Counted from the stretch's first letter, positions 1-8,239 are shown. The stretch is 64,000 nt of DNA from JACCZX01 sp038216465 (GCA_038216465.1 JBBQQC010000001.1:62001-126000); one strand, 5' to 3'. The notes: generated by a model from the letters alone, not told the origin. Translations and numbers: made by a program.

Positions 1-2
1 AA

Positions 3-386
3 GCACAAGGGGAAGCGGCGCAGGGACTCTTGACGACGTTGCACTACGCCGACGGCCTGTCGAACGAGAAAGACAAATCGTTTCGCCTGAACTACGTCAA
101 GGCCTACAAGCTGCAGCCCGATGTGTACGCCGCGCAGGGCTACGACGCCGCACAGTTGCTCGCAGCGGGATTAAACGGCGTCAAGGGTGACTCGTCGAAG
201 CGCGCCGAGATGATCAAGGCGATGGAGGCGGCGAGGATCGACAGCCCGCGCGGCGCGTTCGCGCTGTCGAAGTCGCACAATCCAGTGCAGGACATCTATT
301 TGCGCAAGGTCGAGGGCGGCGCCAATAAGTATCAGAAGGTGGCGGTAAAGGGACTGGCCGATCCGGCGGCCGGCTGCAAGATGTAA
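3..386 (+). CDS. livK: Branched-chain amino acid ABC transporter substrate-binding protein, C-terminal part (5' end outside window)
   Basis: The reading frame is already open at the left edge, so only the last 127 or so codons are present and the start lies outside the window. The visible part has the helix-rich C-terminal lobe typical of type I periplasmic ligand-binding proteins (Peripla_BP_6/LivK family), including a Y-D-A-A-Q-L-L helix and a closing stretch with D-I-Y-L-R-K-V. The protein would bind branched-chain amino acids or a related amide in the periplasm and deliver them to the LivHMGF membrane complex encoded from 1511. Two small genes of unrelated type separate it from livH. The last codons (Cys-Lys-Met-stop) are copied at 931-945 by a tandem duplication. 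The family call rests on context as much as sequence; the substrate is not determined. Confidence 0.8.
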   Translation, partial: AQGEAAQGLLTTLHYADGLSNEKDKSFRLNYVKAYKLQPDVYAAQGYDAAQLLAAGLNGVKGDSSKRAEMIKAMEAARIDSPRGAFALSKSHNPVQDIYLRKVEGGANKYQKVAVKGLADPAAGCKM

Positions 387-493
387 AGCAAAATCGGCCC
401 AATTGCAGCAGCGGCGCGTCGGAAACTACTCGCCGCTGTTCCTTTCTCCGACCGCGCGCTGCCCGGCCCGGCCGCGGCGGACAAGGACCTGAA

Positions 494-904
494 TTGAAAT
501 ACATACCATTTCAAAAACGTTACCGTCACAAAGCGTGGCTGCTTTCCGCTCTGATTCTGAGTCTGGGGCAGTGTTTCGCCGGTGCGGCGTCCGCCAGCGA
601 CGGCTTCTATAGCGAAACCAGTCATACGCTGTTCGGCGCGGTCGCTGGCGGCGCATTCACCTGGGGCGCGAACTACGTGGTGCCCGAGCACCGCGCCCTT
701 GTCGGCTTTGCAGCGAGCGCTGCCGTCGGAGTTCTGGCCGAGTTGAACGACAAGAAGTTCTCCGTTCTCGATGCCGGCGCACACGCGCTCGGCGCGGCTT
801 TCGGCGCCGCGATTACCGACGAGTTCCTGCTGGCCCCTGTAATCAAGCGTGATGTCGGGCACAACTCTTCTTACATAGGCGTAATCCTGGTCAAACAGTT
901 TTAG
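494..904 (+). CDS. Small exported or membrane protein of unknown function, copy A of a tandem pair
   Basis: This encodes 136 residues from a TTG start at 494; no ATG is available in a sensible place and the paralogue at 1074 starts at the equivalent TTG. A basic N terminus is followed by a hydrophobic segment (about residues 15-33) ending in A-S-A-S-D, a likely signal peptide. The remainder is rich in Gly and Ala with two or three possible short membrane helices, separated by a conserved F-T-W-G-A-N-Y and V-P-E-H-R segment and ending in a conserved V-I-K-R-D-V-G-H tail. I do not recognise the family; it is only loosely reminiscent of small VanZ/YfiM-like membrane proteins. It sits between livK and livH, so it may be co-transcribed with the transporter, but no role can be assigned. 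Confidence 0.65.
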   Translation: MKYIPFQKRYRHKAWLLSALILSLGQCFAGAASASDGFYSETSHTLFGAVAGGAFTWGANYVVPEHRALVGFAASAAVGVLAELNDKKFSVLDAGAHALGAAFGAAITDEFLLAPVIKRDVGHNSSYIGVILVKQF

Positions 905-1073
905 CCTGCCGGGCGGCCCGGCGCGTTGATCTGCAAGATGTAAAGCAAAATGACCCCCAATTGCAGCGGCGCGTGGGAAACTGCTCGCCGCTGTTCTCTT
1001 GGGTCCGACAGCGCTTGCTGAACGTTGAGGATTCAAAGCAACACGTGGCCCGCCACGACCGACCAACACGGGG

Positions 1074-1487
1074 TTGAAATCCATGCCATCTCAAAAACAT
1101 CGGAGTCGCCGAGCCTGGCTGCTTTCCATTCTGATTCTGTGTCTAGGACAATGTTTTGTGGGCGAAGCATTCGCCAGCGATTCCTTCTACAGCGAGGCCA
1201 GTCATGGGCTCTTCGGCGCCCTCACCGGCGGCGCATTCACTTGGGGCGCGGACTACGTGCTGCCCGAGCACCGCGCCCTCGTTGGCTTCGCGGCCGGCGC
1301 CACCGTCGGAATTCTCGGCGAGGCACTTAGCCGAAACGGGTTCTCGGCCCTGGACGCCGGTTCACACCTGCTCGGCGCCGCTTTCGGCGCGGCGGTTACC
1401 GACAAATTTCTGTTGGCCCCTGTGATCAAGCGTGATGTCGGGCACAGCTCCTCTTACATAGGCGTCATCCTGGTCAAACACTTTTAG
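1074..1487 (+). CDS. Small exported or membrane protein of unknown function, copy B of a tandem pair
   Basis: This encodes 137 residues from TTG 1074, or 134 from ATG 1083. It is about two-thirds identical by eye to the protein at 494-904. The signal-like N terminus, the F-T-W-G-A-D-Y motif, P-E-H-R-A-L-V-G-F and the final 25 residues (P-V-I-K-R-D-V-G-H and onward) are conserved. Most differences lie in the N terminus and around residues 80-90, where this copy has one extra residue. Conservation of the mature part with drift in the leader suggests both copies are still selected as proteins. The stop is 23 bp before livH. No known family was recognised and no catalytic motif is evident. Confidence 0.65.
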   Translation: MKSMPSQKHRSRRAWLLSILILCLGQCFVGEAFASDSFYSEASHGLFGALTGGAFTWGADYVLPEHRALVGFAAGATVGILGEALSRNGFSALDAGSHLLGAAFGAAVTDKFLLAPVIKRDVGHSSSYIGVILVKHF

Positions 1488-1510
1488 CCTACGGGCGGCC
1501 CGGACCCTCG

Positions 1511-2392
1511 ATGGACCTCGGCACGTTCCTGATCCAGTGCCTGAATGCGGTCCAGTACGGGCTCCTGTTGTTTCTGGTTGCGAGCGGACTCACGCTGATT
1601 TTCGGCATCATGGGCGTGATCAATCTCGCGCATGGCAGCTTCTACATGATTGGCGCGTACATGGCATTCGCGCTGGCGCCATGGGTCGGCGCCACACTGG
1701 GCGGAGGATTTTTTGCGACGCTGCTGATCGGCCTGATGCTCTCGATCGCCTTCGGCTATCTGCTGGAGTGGGGTTTCTTCAGCTTCCTGTACGAGCGCGA
1801 GCATTTGCAGCAGGTGCTGATGACCTACGGCTTGATCCTGGTGTTCGAGGAGTTGCGCAGCATCATCGTCGGCGATGACGTTCACGGCGTCGCAGCGCCG
1901 GCATGGCTCAACGGCAGCGTGCCGCTCGGCGACGTCATGACGTATCCGACCTACCGGTTGTTCATTTCGGCCGTATGCGTCGCCGTCGCGCTCGGACTTT
2001 ACTTCGTGCTCGCGCGCACGCGGCTCGGCATGATGATCCGCGCTGGCGCGAGCAATCGCGAAATGGTGCAGGCGATGGGGATCAACATCAGCTTGCTGTA
2101 TCGCGCGGTGTTTGCTGCCGGCGTGGCGCTGGCCGCGCTCGCCGGAATGATCGCGGCGCCGGTGTCATCGGTGTACCCGAACATGGGATCGCAGGTGCTG
2201 ATCATCAGCTTCGTCGTGGTCGTGATCGGGGGGATCGGCTCGGTGCGCGGCGCCCTGCTTGCGTCGTTGCTGGTCGGTGTGGTCGACACTTTCGGCAAGG
2301 TATTTTTTTCCGAGGCAGCCGGTGTGCTTGTTTACGTACTGATGGCGATCATCCTGCTGTGGAAGCCCGAGGGATTGTTCAGGCAGGGATGA
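1511..2392 (+). CDS. livH: Branched-chain amino acid ABC transporter permease LivH
   Basis: The 293-residue product is highly hydrophobic, with about eight predicted membrane segments and the family landmarks A-H-G-S-F-Y-M-I-G-A-Y near residue 40 and the G-G-I-G-S-V-R-G-A cytoplasmic loop near residues 240-250 that contacts the ATPases. It forms half of the inner-membrane channel with LivM. The stop codon overlaps the livM ATG (ATGA, 2389-2392), which indicates translational coupling. Length and motif order match the BPD_transp_2 family. The transported amino acid or amide cannot be told from sequence. Confidence 0.93.
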   Translation: MDLGTFLIQCLNAVQYGLLLFLVASGLTLIFGIMGVINLAHGSFYMIGAYMAFALAPWVGATLGGGFFATLLIGLMLSIAFGYLLEWGFFSFLYEREHLQQVLMTYGLILVFEELRSIIVGDDVHGVAAPAWLNGSVPLGDVMTYPTYRLFISAVCVAVALGLYFVLARTRLGMMIRAGASNREMVQAMGINISLLYRAVFAAGVALAALAGMIAAPVSSVYPNMGSQVLIISFVVVVIGGIGSVRGALLASLLVGVVDTFGKVFFSEAAGVLVYVLMAIILLWKPEGLFRQG

Positions 2393-3375
2393 CGCACGCG
2401 CGCTCGACCTTGCCGCTGCTTGCGCTGCTGATCTTCGTGGCGGTATTTCCGTTTTACGGCGGCAAGTACTACGTCGATCTCGTGATGAAGATCATGATTT
2501 TCTCGGTGTTCGCGCTAAGTCTCGAGCTGCTGGTCGGCCAGACCGGTCTCGTCTCCTTCGGCCATGCGGCGTTCTTCGGGATTGCCGCGTACGTCACCGC
2601 GCTGGTGTCTCCGCAAGCGGGGCCGGCGTCTTTGTGGATCGCATTGCCGGCCGCCATCGGCGCGGCTGGACTGTATGCGCTGCCGATGGGCGCGCTGTCG
2701 CTGCGCACGCGCGGCATCTACTTCATCATGGTCACGCTAGCTTTTGCGCAGATGGCGTATTACGTATTCCACGACACGAAAGTCGGTGGCGGTAGCGACG
2801 GCATCTACCTTTACTTCCGCCCGGAGGTCGCGGTCGGCGGCGCTCAGGTACTCGACCTGTCGGACGCGCGCGTCTTCTACTTCTTCGTGTTCGCCGCGCT
2901 GGTGTTGACGTTTCTGCTGCTGGCTGCTGCGCAGCGGAGCCGCTTCGGCCGCGCGCTGGCGGGCATTAGAGTCAACGAGCAACGCATGCGTGCGGCGGGC
3001 TTTGCGACGTACTCGTACAAACTTGCTGCTTTCGTTGTGGCCGCATTGCTGGCAGGTGTCGCCGGTTTCCTGTATGCGCTGAAGGACGGCTACATCAACC
3101 CGGAGATCCTGTCGTGGCATCAGTCGGGCGCAGTGCTGCTGATGATCATCCTCGGCGGCATTGGCAGCTTGCGCGGCGCCGTGCTCGGTGCCATCGCGTT
3201 TGTCGTTCTGCAGGAGTTCTATCAGTCGCAGGCAATCTTTGGTTCCTTCGCCAAGCACTGGCAGCTGCCGCTCGGGCTGACAATCATTGCCTTCGTTGCG
3301 CTGATGCCTAAAGGACTGATCGGGCTCGGTGCGCAACTTCGTTCACGGCCGCTGCATGACGTTGCTGGCCGCTAA
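2389..3375 (+). CDS. livM: Branched-chain amino acid ABC transporter permease LivM
   Basis: The start is the ATG at 2389, which overlaps the livH stop; the frame is open further upstream but those codons are antisense-like and out of family. The 328-residue product has about ten hydrophobic segments. The typical LivM block V-G-Q-T-G-L-V-S-F-G-H-A-A-F-F-G lies near residues 45-60, and the coupling loop G-G-I-G-S-L-R-G-A lies near residue 262. It is the second channel subunit of the transporter. Its 3' end overlaps livG by 20 bp, so livH-livM-livG-livF form one tightly packed operon. Confidence 0.92.
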   Translation: MTHARSTLPLLALLIFVAVFPFYGGKYYVDLVMKIMIFSVFALSLELLVGQTGLVSFGHAAFFGIAAYVTALVSPQAGPASLWIALPAAIGAAGLYALPMGALSLRTRGIYFIMVTLAFAQMAYYVFHDTKVGGGSDGIYLYFRPEVAVGGAQVLDLSDARVFYFFVFAALVLTFLLLAAAQRSRFGRALAGIRVNEQRMRAAGFATYSYKLAAFVVAALLAGVAGFLYALKDGYINPEILSWHQSGAVLLMIILGGIGSLRGAVLGAIAFVVLQEFYQSQAIFGSFAKHWQLPLGLTIIAFVALMPKGLIGLGAQLRSRPLHDVAGR

Positions 3376-4117
3376 GAACATCTCGCGTCACTTTGGCGGC
3401 CTCAGAGCGGTTGACGACGTCTCGCTGGCGGTCGCGCGCGGCGAGATTCATGCCGTGATAGGCACCAACGGCGCCGGCAAGTCAACACTGATCAACGTGT
3501 TGTGCGGAGAAAGCGCGCCGACCGCAGGGCACGTCGAGTTGCGCGGCGAAGACGTTACGCAGTGGACGCAGCCGCGCCGGGCCCGTGCCGGGCTGGGTCG
3601 CACCTATCAGCGAACAACCATCTTCCCGAATTTCAGCGTGCGCGAAAACTGCCGGCTTTCGGCGCAGGCACGCCTGCAAAGACCGTGGGACTGGTGGACG
3701 CCGGCGGGACGGTGCGATGCATCTTCCGCCGCAGCGAATGGCGCACTCGAGCGCACCGGACTGATGCCGCTGGCCGACGCCGAAGCCGCGACACTGTCGC
3801 ACGGTGCAAAGCGCCAACTCGAAATCGCAATGTGCCTGGCCACTGCGCCGCAGATCCTGCTGCTTGACGAGCCCCTGGCGGGTATGGATTCCGACGAAAC
3901 CGAACGCATGCTGGCGCTGCTTCAAGGGCTGCGAGCGGGGCACGCAATATTGCTGGTTGAACACGATATGGACGCGGTGTTCCGGGTCTCGGACCGCATC
4001 ACGGTAATGGTCAACGGTCGTGTCCTGGCCAGCGACACGCCACAGGCAATCCGGGCGAATTTAGAGGTACAGGAAGCTTATCTGGGAGTACACGCTAACG
4101 ATGGAGTAGCGCAATGA
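3356..4117 (+). CDS. livG: Branched-chain amino acid ABC transporter ATP-binding protein LivG
   Basis: The ATG at 3356 gives 253 residues starting M-T-L-L-A-A-K-N-I-S, the usual LivG beginning; an upstream in-frame start at 3329 would lie deep inside livM. The product has a Walker A motif G-T-N-G-A-G-K-S-T (about residues 36-44), a signature region L-S-H-G-A-K-R-Q-L that is a variant of LSYGQ as often seen in LivG, a Walker B I-L-L-L-D-E-P and an H-loop V-E-H-D-M-D. It hydrolyses ATP on the cytoplasmic face to drive uptake through LivHM. It is slightly shorter than most LivG proteins because the insert after Walker A is reduced. Confidence 0.92.
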   Translation: MTLLAAKNISRHFGGLRAVDDVSLAVARGEIHAVIGTNGAGKSTLINVLCGESAPTAGHVELRGEDVTQWTQPRRARAGLGRTYQRTTIFPNFSVRENCRLSAQARLQRPWDWWTPAGRCDASSAAANGALERTGLMPLADAEAATLSHGAKRQLEIAMCLATAPQILLLDEPLAGMDSDETERMLALLQGLRAGHAILLVEHDMDAVFRVSDRITVMVNGRVLASDTPQAIRANLEVQEAYLGVHANDGVAQ

Positions 4118-4854
4118 GCGCCGCTGCGCCGCCAATCAAGCAACGCGTGCCGATGATCGACGCGGCGCACCTGCATGCGCATTACGGTGCAAGCCATGTG
4201 CTGCACGGCGCCTCGGTCACGATCGGCGTCGGCGAGGCGGTCGGCCTGCTCGGGCGCAACGGCATGGGCAAATCGACATTGATCCGCACGCTGCTCGGTT
4301 TGGTGTCTGCAACATCGGGCACGGTTCGCATTCGCGGTCACGACTGCACGCGAGCGCGTCCCGATCGCATCGCTCGGCTCGGCATCGGTTACGTCCCCGA
4401 GGGACGCGGCATCTTCCCGAATCTTTCGGTGCGCGAGAATCTTCTGATGGCCGCGCGTGCCGGGCCCGCCGGCCGGCGCGATTGGACCATCGATCGTGTG
4501 ATGCTGACGTTTCCGCGCCTGGGCGAGCGACTGCACCACGGCGGCGCTCAACTCTCGGGCGGCGAACAGCAGATGCTGGCGATCGGGCGTGCTCTGATGA
4601 CCAACCCCGACGTGATGCTGCTCGACGAAGCCACCGAAGGCCTGGCGCCTCTTATCGTGCGCGAAATCTGGCGCATCGTCGGCGCGATACGCGCTACCGG
4701 CATCGCATCGCTGATCGTCGATCGCAACTACCGATCGGTACTCACGCACACCGACCGCTGCATCGTGCTCGAAAAAGGGCGCGTCGTACTCGAGGACGAG
4801 TCGGCGCGCCTCGCACAATCACCGGAACTAATGGCTCGCTATCTCGGAGTCTGA
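4114..4854 (+). CDS. livF: Branched-chain amino acid ABC transporter ATP-binding protein LivF
   Basis: The ATG overlaps the livG stop (ATGA, 4114-4117). The 246-residue product carries Walker A G-R-N-G-M-G-K-S-T, Q-loop region P-E-G-R-G-I-F-P, signature L-S-G-G-E-Q-Q and Walker B V-M-L-L-D-E-A. The position of the H-loop His reads I-V-D-R-N; LivF proteins commonly lack this His, so the site is degenerate by family habit rather than damage. It pairs with LivG as the second ATPase. A GDSL gene converges on it, ending 15 bp downstream. Confidence 0.92.
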   Translation: MSAAAPPIKQRVPMIDAAHLHAHYGASHVLHGASVTIGVGEAVGLLGRNGMGKSTLIRTLLGLVSATSGTVRIRGHDCTRARPDRIARLGIGYVPEGRGIFPNLSVRENLLMAARAGPAGRRDWTIDRVMLTFPRLGERLHHGGAQLSGGEQQMLAIGRALMTNPDVMLLDEATEGLAPLIVREIWRIVGAIRATGIASLIVDRNYRSVLTHTDRCIVLEKGRVVLEDESARLAQSPELMARYLGV

Positions 4855-4868
4855 AGCGCTGCTCCTAG

Positions 4869-5831
4869 TTATCGTCCGATCGCAACAATTGCGCGTTGCG
4901 CGGCGAGGTTGTGCGTTGTCGCGGTGGGATGGAACGAATCCCAGTAGAAATACGTGGCGGGCGTGGCGCACAGTGTCGGTGGAGCGACCAGATCGTTAAA
5001 GCACGGCGCCGTTACGTTCGTGTAACCCAACGCAGCCGGGTTGGCGCTCGCCTCGGAGTTCAACGCAAACACGTCCAGCAAATAAATATTCAGGCCGGGC
5101 GAAGCCGCGCGAATCTGCGCGATCTGCTGCGCCAGAGCACCGTTGAATTGCGCCGATAGCTGCGTGGCGCCGGCGGCTGCGACGGGTCCGAGTGCCTGTG
5201 CGCGCGGCGTTTTGCCGACGTCGGCGCTGTTAGCCACCAGAATATTGCGCGCACCCGAGGCATACAGCCGGTTGATGATCGTCACGACGTTGGTCACCGC
5301 ACCGGTCAGCACTGTGGCCGGCGCATTGGGATTGGTCTGTGCAAGGGTCAGCGCATCGACGATGTCGTTGCCGACCGTCACGCCATCGACGATGAACAGT
5401 GCATTCGCACTCGAAACGAAGTTAACACGCGCGAAATACTGGTCAAGTTGAGTCACCATGTTCGGAACACCCTGAATGGTGCCCGCGATCGCGCCCGTGC
5501 GTGCTCCTGCATACGCAAAGTTATTGCCTCCGGTGCGAGACGGAGTCACCGCAGCTCCGTAGCGAGCGGCAACAATCTCGGCGAACAAGGGCCCGTTGGA
5601 AAATTTTCCGGTGGCATACGGAGGCGCCGGTGGACAATTGGCGGGAATCAGATTGCACGTGTTGCCGGTGTCGCTAACGCTGGCGCCGAAGACATAAGTG
5701 ACTTGCCCGAAAGCCGGCTGCGGTGGTCCATCGTTGTCGCTGCCGCCGCATGAAACGAGAAGGGCGGCCGCGGCCAGCGCGGTGAGAACGCGTACCGCAT
5801 ATCGGTATGAAAAAGCGCTTGGGTTGATCAT
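4869..5831 (-). CDS. GDSL-family (SGNH) esterase/lipase lipoprotein
   Basis: The 320-residue product begins with a lipoprotein signal ending L-V-S-C, so Cys28 would be lipidated and the enzyme held at the outer membrane. Block I reads F-G-A-S-V-S-D-T-G-N with the probable nucleophile Ser51; the usual Asp before it (GDS) is Ala here. A block II-like N-N-F-A-Y-A-G-A, block III G-N-D near residues 154-156 and a C-terminal D-S-F-H (Asp298, His301) complete the SGNH set. Such proteins hydrolyse esters of lipids or small acyl substrates. The ATG is preceded by a good ribosome site (GGAG). The substrate is unknown. The gene is convergent with livF and follows the tsaC gene at a distance of 105 bp. 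Confidence 0.85.
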   Translation of the reverse strand: MINPSAFSYRYAVRVLTALAAAALLVSCGGSDNDGPPQPAFGQVTYVFGASVSDTGNTCNLIPANCPPAPPYATGKFSNGPLFAEIVAARYGAAVTPSRTGGNNFAYAGARTGAIAGTIQGVPNMVTQLDQYFARVNFVSSANALFIVDGVTVGNDIVDALTLAQTNPNAPATVLTGAVTNVVTIINRLYASGARNILVANSADVGKTPRAQALGPVAAAGATQLSAQFNGALAQQIAQIRAASPGLNIYLLDVFALNSEASANPAALGYTNVTAPCFNDLVAPPTLCATPATYFYWDSFHPTATTHNLAAQRAIVAIGR

Positions 5832-5865
5832 GGTTGTCTCCGGTAGATCTGGTTATTGGTCCGCG

Positions 5866-5889
5866 CGCGCCGCGCACCGGCGCGGCGCG
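5866..5889 (-). terminator. Perfect 10-bp GC hairpin downstream of tsaC
   Basis: Two perfect 10-bp arms made only of C and G are separated by the four bases ACCG. On the minus strand this lies about 50 bp after the tsaC stop and before the GDSL gene. There is no U-rich tract, so it is not a canonical intrinsic terminator. It could act as an RNA-stabilising 3' hairpin or a transcription pause. Confidence 0.35.
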
Positions 5890-5936
5890 TTGGTCGAAGC
5901 CGCCGAATCATAGCCGCTCGCCAGCAACGGCCTGCG

Positions 5937-6974
5937 CTAGCTCGGCGCGGTGGCGGCTTCGGCGCGGCGCAGTCGATCGTGGATCGCCTCCCACAGCGGT
6001 CCGGTTGGTGGCGTTGCAATCAGCAGACAGTCCGCCCCGCATGTGTCGAGCCGATGCAACGACGAATAAAGCAGGCGTGCGTAATCGCCGGGATTCTCGG
6101 CAGCCGCGATGGCCAGCGCGACATCGGCACGGCAATTTTCAAGCAAGGCTAAGGGCGCCAGCACCGCGAGCCGCCTATCCGACGCTTGCCGCAGCTTCTG
6201 TGCGAGGTCTGCCGTACCCATCATGAAGAGCCGCGTGCGAGGCGCGTAGTGTTTCTCGAGTCGGCCGGAGGCGCGCGGCGCGTTGGCACCGGCGTCCGCA
6301 ACCGGCTGGCCGAGTGCGCGCTGCAATTGATCGCGCGTGACAAACCCGGGACGCAACAAAGCAGGCGCTGCACCCGAGAGATCGACGATCGTCGACTCGA
6401 TGCCAACCGAGCAGGCACCGCCGTCGACGACCAGATCGACCGCGCCGCGCGGCTTGACTCCGAGATCGTCAATGACGTGCTGCGCAACGGTTGGACTGAC
6501 GCGGCCGAAGCTATTCGCACTCGGCGCGGCCAGCGCGCCGCCGAACGCGCGCAGTGCGGCGCGCATCCACAGATGCGCGGGCGCTCGAAGTGCGACCGTA
6601 TCTTGTCCACCCGTTACGACGTCGTTGGCGCGCGCGCTGCGTTTCAGCACCAGCGTCAACGGCCCGGGCCAGAACGCGTGCGCGAGCACATACGCGACAT
6701 CGGGTACCTGGACCGCCCATTGCTCGAATGCGTCGGCACCGCCAACGTGCACGATTACCGGATGGTCAGCGGGTCGTCGCTTGGCGGCAAACAATTTGCG
6801 GACCGCTGATTCGTTGTCGGCATCCGCAGCAAGTCCGTAGACGGTTTCAGTCGGCAACGCGACGATGCCGCCGCGGCGCAAGATCGCAACAGCGCGCTCG
6901 ATCGCGGCCACATCGACGGGAGGCGCGTTCACCCGCTGCGCGAATTCATTCTGACGGCGAGATACCAAGCGCAC
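5937..6974 (-). CDS. tsaC: L-threonylcarbamoyladenylate synthase (TsaC/Sua5 type with C-terminal Sua5 domain)
   Basis: This enzyme makes threonylcarbamoyl-AMP from threonine, bicarbonate and ATP for the t6A37 modification of ANN-decoding tRNAs. The YrdC fold occupies about residues 25-215, with the conserved G-G-I-V-A-L-P-T-E-T-V-Y-G-L-A entry and S-A-N-S-F-G. A C-terminal Sua5 domain follows, beginning around K-H-Y-A-P-R-T. At 345 residues it is the long Sua5 form, not the short TsaC. The listed start is a GTG at 6974, which overlaps the 3' end of purK by 29 bp. A GTG at 6932 would remove 14 residues and the overlap, and is a real alternative. It is the last gene of the purC-purE-purK string. 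Confidence 0.9.
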   Translation of the reverse strand: MRLVSRRQNEFAQRVNAPPVDVAAIERAVAILRRGGIVALPTETVYGLAADADNESAVRKLFAAKRRPADHPVIVHVGGADAFEQWAVQVPDVAYVLAHAFWPGPLTLVLKRSARANDVVTGGQDTVALRAPAHLWMRAALRAFGGALAAPSANSFGRVSPTVAQHVIDDLGVKPRGAVDLVVDGGACSVGIESTIVDLSGAAPALLRPGFVTRDQLQRALGQPVADAGANAPRASGRLEKHYAPRTRLFMMGTADLAQKLRQASDRRLAVLAPLALLENCRADVALAIAAAENPGDYARLLYSSLHRLDTCGADCLLIATPPTGPLWEAIHDRLRRAEAATAPS

Positions 6975-8103
6975 GTGCGACGCGGCGCGAGCGCGCTATC
7001 GCTTCGGACATCGTCGGCGCAACGCATGTCACGTGTCCCATCTTGCGGCCAACGCGCGCTTCGCGCTTGCCGTAAAGATGCAGATTGGCGCCAGACACCG
7101 CGAGCACCGAAGCCCAGTCGGGCTCGCGCAACACCTGGCTGTTGAACCACTGGTCGCCGAGGACATTGAGCATGACCGACGGCGCCATCTGCGTCGTATC
7201 GCCGAGTGGCAGATGAGCCATTACGCGCACCTGCTGTTCGTACTGGCTGGCCACGCACGCGTCGATTGTGTAATGCCCCGAATTATGCGGGCGCGGCGCG
7301 ATCTCGTTGACCAGCAATCCGCCATCGCGCAGGACGAAGAATTCGACGCACAGCACGCCAACGTAATTCATGCGTTCCGCGATCGTCAACGCCGCTTCAC
7401 GCGCGCGCCGCGCTAGGTCGTCGCTGACACGAGCGGGAGCGATCGACGTCGCGAGAATCCCGCCGCGGTGTTCGTTTTCGCTTAGCGGAAACGTCACCGC
7501 CACGCCATCCGCCGTGCGACACGCGATGACCGACACTTCCAGCTGCAGCGACAACTTCTTTTCGAGCACGCAGCGCACGCCACCCATGTCACACCAGCCG
7601 GCGTGTGCTGCGCCAGGCATGTCGATCGCCATCTGACCTTTGCCGTCGTAGCCCATGCGTGCCGACTTCAGCAGCGCGGGGAACAACTGCGGGTCGACAC
7701 CGTGCAGATCATCCTCGCACTCGATCACCGCGTGCGGTGCAACGGCGATGCCGCAGCCTGCGATGAAACGCTTTTCTGCGATCCGGTCCTGCGCGATCGC
7801 AACGCTTGCGGCGTCGGGGCTGACGCGGCAATACCGAGCCAGAAATTCGAGCGCCGCAGCCGGCACGTTTTCAAACTCGGTCGTTGCCGCACGGCAGCGC
7901 CCGCCAAGCTCGGTCAATGCGCGCTCGTCGAGATAGTCGGCTGCGATGTGCCGGTCGGCCACCGCGCCGGCCGGGCTCTCATGCCCCGGGTCGAGCACGC
8001 ACACCTTGTAGCCCAGCGATTGCGCCGCCATGCAAAACATGCGGCCGAGTTGCCCGCCCCCGAGCAACCCGAGCCACGAACCGGGGGGAATGATCGAAGT
8101 CAT
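6946..8103 (-). CDS. purK: N5-carboxyaminoimidazole ribonucleotide synthase
   Basis: PurK uses ATP and bicarbonate to carboxylate aminoimidazole ribonucleotide; PurE then rearranges the product, so the two form one step of purine synthesis. The 385-residue product opens with a P-G-S-W-L-G-L-L-G-G-G-Q-L-G-R-M nucleotide-fold loop. It contains the ATP-grasp core with K-S-A-R-M-G-Y-D-G-K-G near residue 148, and the metal-binding E-I-A-P-R-P-H-N-S-G-H-Y-T near residue 265. Length is normal for the family. It lies downstream of purE with 136 bp between, which holds a hairpin. Confidence 0.95.
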   Translation of the reverse strand: MTSIIPPGSWLGLLGGGQLGRMFCMAAQSLGYKVCVLDPGHESPAGAVADRHIAADYLDERALTELGGRCRAATTEFENVPAAALEFLARYCRVSPDAASVAIAQDRIAEKRFIAGCGIAVAPHAVIECEDDLHGVDPQLFPALLKSARMGYDGKGQMAIDMPGAAHAGWCDMGGVRCVLEKKLSLQLEVSVIACRTADGVAVTFPLSENEHRGGILATSIAPARVSDDLARRAREAALTIAERMNYVGVLCVEFFVLRDGGLLVNEIAPRPHNSGHYTIDACVASQYEQQVRVMAHLPLGDTTQMAPSVMLNVLGDQWFNSQVLREPDWASVLAVSGANLHLYGKREARVGRKMGHVTCVAPTMSEAIARSRRVARALGISPSE

Positions 8104-8163
8104 GGTGCGTGCGGTGACGTTGAACGCGCCACGCGGGAGCCGCAGCGCCGTTTAGTTGCATCT

Positions 8164-8195
8164 GTGAAATTGTCTGGCTTTGCCAGCAATTTCAC
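8164..8195 (-). other. Intercistronic hairpin between purE and purK
   Basis: Arms GTGAAATTG and CAATTTCAC are perfectly complementary over 9 bp, and an inner CTGG/CCAG pair makes a 13-bp stem with one bulge and a five-base loop. On the minus strand it follows the purE stop by 44 bp and precedes the purK ATG by 60 bp. No U-tract follows. It may tune the ratio of the two cistrons or protect an mRNA end; sequence alone does not say. Confidence 0.45.
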
Positions 8196-8239
8196 GCTAG
8201 CGAATCCGACAAAAGTAGGGGTGCACTTTGTTGGTGCAG

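Larger units (their letters stand above)
374..1504. repeat. Tandem duplication of a ~560-580 bp unit carrying a small exported-protein gene
   Basis: Copy 1 runs from about 374 to 930 and copy 2 from 931 to about 1504. Both copies begin with the same roughly 20 bases that in copy 1 are the last livK codons and its stop. Both continue through a similar untranslated stretch, a TTG-started gene of 136 or 137 codons, and the same GC-rich tail just after the stop. The copies have diverged by substitutions, a roughly 23-bp length difference upstream of the gene and one extra codon inside it. The livK tail at 931-945 lies in non-coding DNA, which shows the direction of copying. Confidence 0.85.
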
